A stretch of DNA of 45,307 nt, taken from positions 1-45,307 of the forward strand of contig JAFPEE010000026.1 of the NCBI GenBank assembly GCA_017389705.1, given 5' to 3'. Below the pieces are notes generated by a model, which was not told where the DNA came from, ran no database searches, and saw only the letters and a program-made list of their open reading frames with translations. This DNA comes from Prevotella sp. GTDB lineage: Bacteria; Bacteroidota; Bacteroidia; Bacteroidales; Bacteroidaceae. The first letter of the stretch is position 1, and each line of letters starts with the position of its first letter. The position numbers and the translations under genes were made by a program. Positions 43,670-45,307 of this stretch are shown here, piece by piece.

Positions 43670-43681
43670 AAATTTGCGAGG
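43647..43681 (-). terminator. Terminator of the 43714 lipoprotein gene
   Basis: Minus strand CCTCGCAAA, 11-nt loop, TTTGCGAGG (perfect 9-bp stem), then GTTTTTG. It overlaps the next promoter. Confidence 0.85.
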
Positions 43682-43713
43682 ATTTTTTATTCCTTATGAT
43701 AATAAGAGTTATC

Positions 43714-44940
43714 TTACTCTATCAACTTGCCAATAGACATGATGTCGTTAACCGACACACCCATACTCGCAAGAAGGGTTATCAAGTCATAGTCTCCACC
43801 ACCCATTATCTCAGCCTTAAGCATGATAGTTGGTTTGAAAAGAGCAGTTGTTGAATCATACTGAGTGCCCATATAAATGTCACCAATCTTTAACTCCTCC
43901 AAATATAACTCAAGAGTCAGATTCTCATTAAAATCATTAGCAAGACTATTGCAACGTTCCTGAGTAGTACCTTCCTTCATGAACTTAGAGAGCTCTATAC
44001 CATCAACCACAAGATTGTTCACATTATTAACCTTACCCTTCAATATCAGCAGATTATCCATAGCACTAGAAATAAATTCTGCTTCATAAGTGACGTTGTG
44101 TGTGATGGTCTTCCATATATTGGCATCATCCGTGACCTGTGTTGTCAGTACAATAAGAGGTTTGTTGGAGTTTGCCTTACTATAGGTAATATTAGCATTA
44201 CGCTCAGAGACATGAGGACGCTGATAAGTCAATGTAATATTGTAGTCGCGATAAGTAATTTGACCAGCCATAGTTTCCCTAACTTTAAAAGGATTATACA
44301 AAGGACGGTTGGCCTCATTATCTGTAATGATACTCAGCAACAGTTCTTCACCCTTATATATGGTCAATTGACGTGCACCAGCAACTGTATAACTCCAATT
44401 CCTTATATTCACATCCTTGTCAAACTCGGCAGAAATGGTATAAACGGTGCCATCACTAGCAGTATAGACTGCATCGCCCTTAATGTTAGAGTGCTTACCT
44501 AAGAAATAAGTATCAGTTTCACGTCCTGCCTGCAACGTTCCGGACACTTCCCATGCCATATCCAACACATCGTTGAACGACTGGTAATTGAAACGTGCAC
44601 CATAAGGTAGCTGAACATTGATATCACCCTTCAACAAATCAAGCAATGACAAGAGTTTCTGCTGGAACTCATTTAAAAGGTCACTCACACCATTACGCGT
44701 TGATGTGCTGTTAGTAATCTCTGCCTTCACGGCATTTTCCAATGGTTCAAGCTCGACAAAGTCCAAATCAGACATGTCATTATTCAGCGTCACAGCTGCT
44801 GTTTCCAAAGGGCCATTAGACACCTCTTCTTCTTGATTAGAGGATGCATTTGTATCATCATGGTTACTGCATGCAGAAACCATAATCATTCCTGCCACCA
44901 TCGACAGCACTAAGAAAAGTGAATTGATTGTCTTCTTCAT
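43714..44940 (-). CDS. Predicted lipoprotein, unknown
   Basis: 408 aa. Lipoprotein signal MKKTINSLFLVLSMVAGMIMVSAC with lipobox VSAC, then an acidic Asn/Ser/Glu linker. The mature part looks beta-rich (YTASDGTVYTISAEFDKDVN, ITYRDYNITLTYQRP). No family recognised. ATG 44940 is used; the one at 44952 lacks the basic start. The gene is visibly more AT-rich than its neighbours, suggesting later acquisition. About 150 nt of leader precede it. Confidence 0.75.
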   Translation of the reverse strand: MKKTINSLFLVLSMVAGMIMVSACSNHDDTNASSNQEEEVSNGPLETAAVTLNNDMSDLDFVELEPLENAVKAEITNSTSTRNGVSDLLNEFQQKLLSLLDLLKGDINVQLPYGARFNYQSFNDVLDMAWEVSGTLQAGRETDTYFLGKHSNIKGDAVYTASDGTVYTISAEFDKDVNIRNWSYTVAGARQLTIYKGEELLLSIITDNEANRPLYNPFKVRETMAGQITYRDYNITLTYQRPHVSERNANITYSKANSNKPLIVLTTQVTDDANIWKTITHNVTYEAEFISSAMDNLLILKGKVNNVNNLVVDGIELSKFMKEGTTQERCNSLANDFNENLTLELYLEELKIGDIYMGTQYDSTTALFKPTIMLKAEIMGGGDYDLITLLASMGVSVNDIMSIGKLIE

Positions 44941-45030
44941 AGAGGTAAACATTAATGATATTTTTTATCCTTCTATTTCTTATTTAGCAATTTCGAACCA
45001 AAGTTGATACCCATATACACAAATCATTAT

Positions 45031-45048
45031 CGATTATCATGTTAATCG
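45031..45048. promoter_or_regulatory. Inverted repeat in lipoprotein leader
   Basis: CGATTA-N6-TAATCG, perfect 6-bp arms, within the roughly 150-nt 5' leader of the 43714 gene. The rest of 44941-45165 is AT-rich with no gene. Confidence 0.35.
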
Positions 45049-45093
45049 TGTACTACCCTTACGTTTCGTTTCTGCATGCAACATTTTCAGCTG

Positions 45094-45125
45094 CAAAGAT
45101 AATGTATTTACTTGACTTCACCAAA
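45094..45125 (-). promoter_or_regulatory. Promoter of the 43714 lipoprotein gene
   Basis: Minus strand TTTG (45122-45125), 20-bp spacer, TATCTTTG (45094-45101). Confidence 0.8.
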
Positions 45126-45165
45126 CAAATCTAAAATTATTATCTCTCATAGCTGACATCCACAA

Positions 45166-45209
45166 CAAAAAAACGAAGTCCTCTCATCATTACTGACGAA
45201 AGGACTTCT
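45166..45209 (-). terminator. rRNA operon terminator
   Basis: Minus strand GAAGTCCT ... AGGACTTC (perfect 8-bp stem, 18-nt loop region) then GTTTTTTTG, just downstream of the 5S 3' end. Confidence 0.85.
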
Positions 45210-45229
45210 CTCTCACTTTAAATGAAAAG

Positions 45230-45307
45230 TGGCGGCCTCCTACTCTCCCGCATTGCATTGCAGTACCATCGGCGCAGGCGGGCTTAACTTCTCTGTTCGG
45301 AATGGGA
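45230..45307 (-). rRNA. rrf: 5S ribosomal RNA, 3' part (cut by window edge)
   Basis: The minus strand ends ...GCGGGAGAGTAGGAGGCCGCCA, the conserved 3' half of bacterial 5S rRNA, preceded by TCCCATTCCGAACAGAGAAG. About 78 nt are inside the window; the rest, and presumably 23S and 16S, lie beyond the right edge. Confidence 0.92.

Overview
The window looks like a chromosomal stretch from a member of the Bacteroidales, most likely a Prevotella-like species. The evidence is the gene content (a Bacteroides-type serine palmitoyltransferase, a long four-ferredoxin RnfB, a short SigA-type RpoD, DUF5686, DUF4301, DUF4369/TlpA, AddAB) and at least nineteen promoter boxes of the Bacteroidetes type TAnnTTTG, eleven or more of them with a TTTG 19-20 bp upstream. 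Shine-Dalgarno sequences are essentially absent. No IS element, CRISPR array or clear prophage is present. The left edge carries a tRNA-Pro gene with inverted and direct repeats just outside it. The right edge enters the 3' end of an rRNA operon (5S, minus strand).

Layout. 1-3050: tRNA-Pro, serine palmitoyltransferase, a divergent lipid kinase, a 53-aa Cys-rich membrane protein missed by ordinary ORF cut-offs, and tRNA-Cys. 3063-8734 (minus): an rseC-rnfBCDGEA operon for the Na+/H+-translocating ferredoxin:NAD+ oxidoreductase. 8889-11697: a small unknown protein, a lipoprotein/LysM-glucosaminidase pair, cytidine deaminase and a TetR regulator. 11894-15229: malic enzyme MaeB and the primary sigma factor. 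15269-24209 (plus): DUF5686 outer-membrane protein, addA, addB and two unknown proteins. 24447-29424 (plus): a TlpA-like thioredoxin with a membrane protein, then an NMT1/THI5-type binding protein paired with a Cache-HAMP-SpoIIE phosphatase. 29436-32040 (minus): HAD phosphatase, panB, MFS transporter. 32185-32811: rsmG. 32872-41904 (minus): a tightly packed queA-nadE-DUF4375-smpB-metH-GHL10-MBL operon. 42080-44940 (minus): DUF4301 protein and an AT-rich lipoprotein.

Three non-gene signals stand out. (1) Two arrays, 15.5 kb apart, each have four tandem 22-bp units sharing the palindromic core TCGTATTACGA. (2) Many within-operon gene junctions carry short tandem repeats of 7-16 bp that run from the upstream stop codon to the next start codon. 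Two distant junctions use the same 14-bp unit. (3) Several promoters lie so close to start codons that leaderless or nearly leaderless transcripts are expected, and one promoter has its -33 element inside the preceding terminator hairpin.

The most system-like gene group is the binding protein plus SpoIIE phosphatase pair (26539-29424). It has no ABC permease, ATPase, anti-sigma or STAS partner nearby and sits directly downstream of one of the 22-bp arrays.
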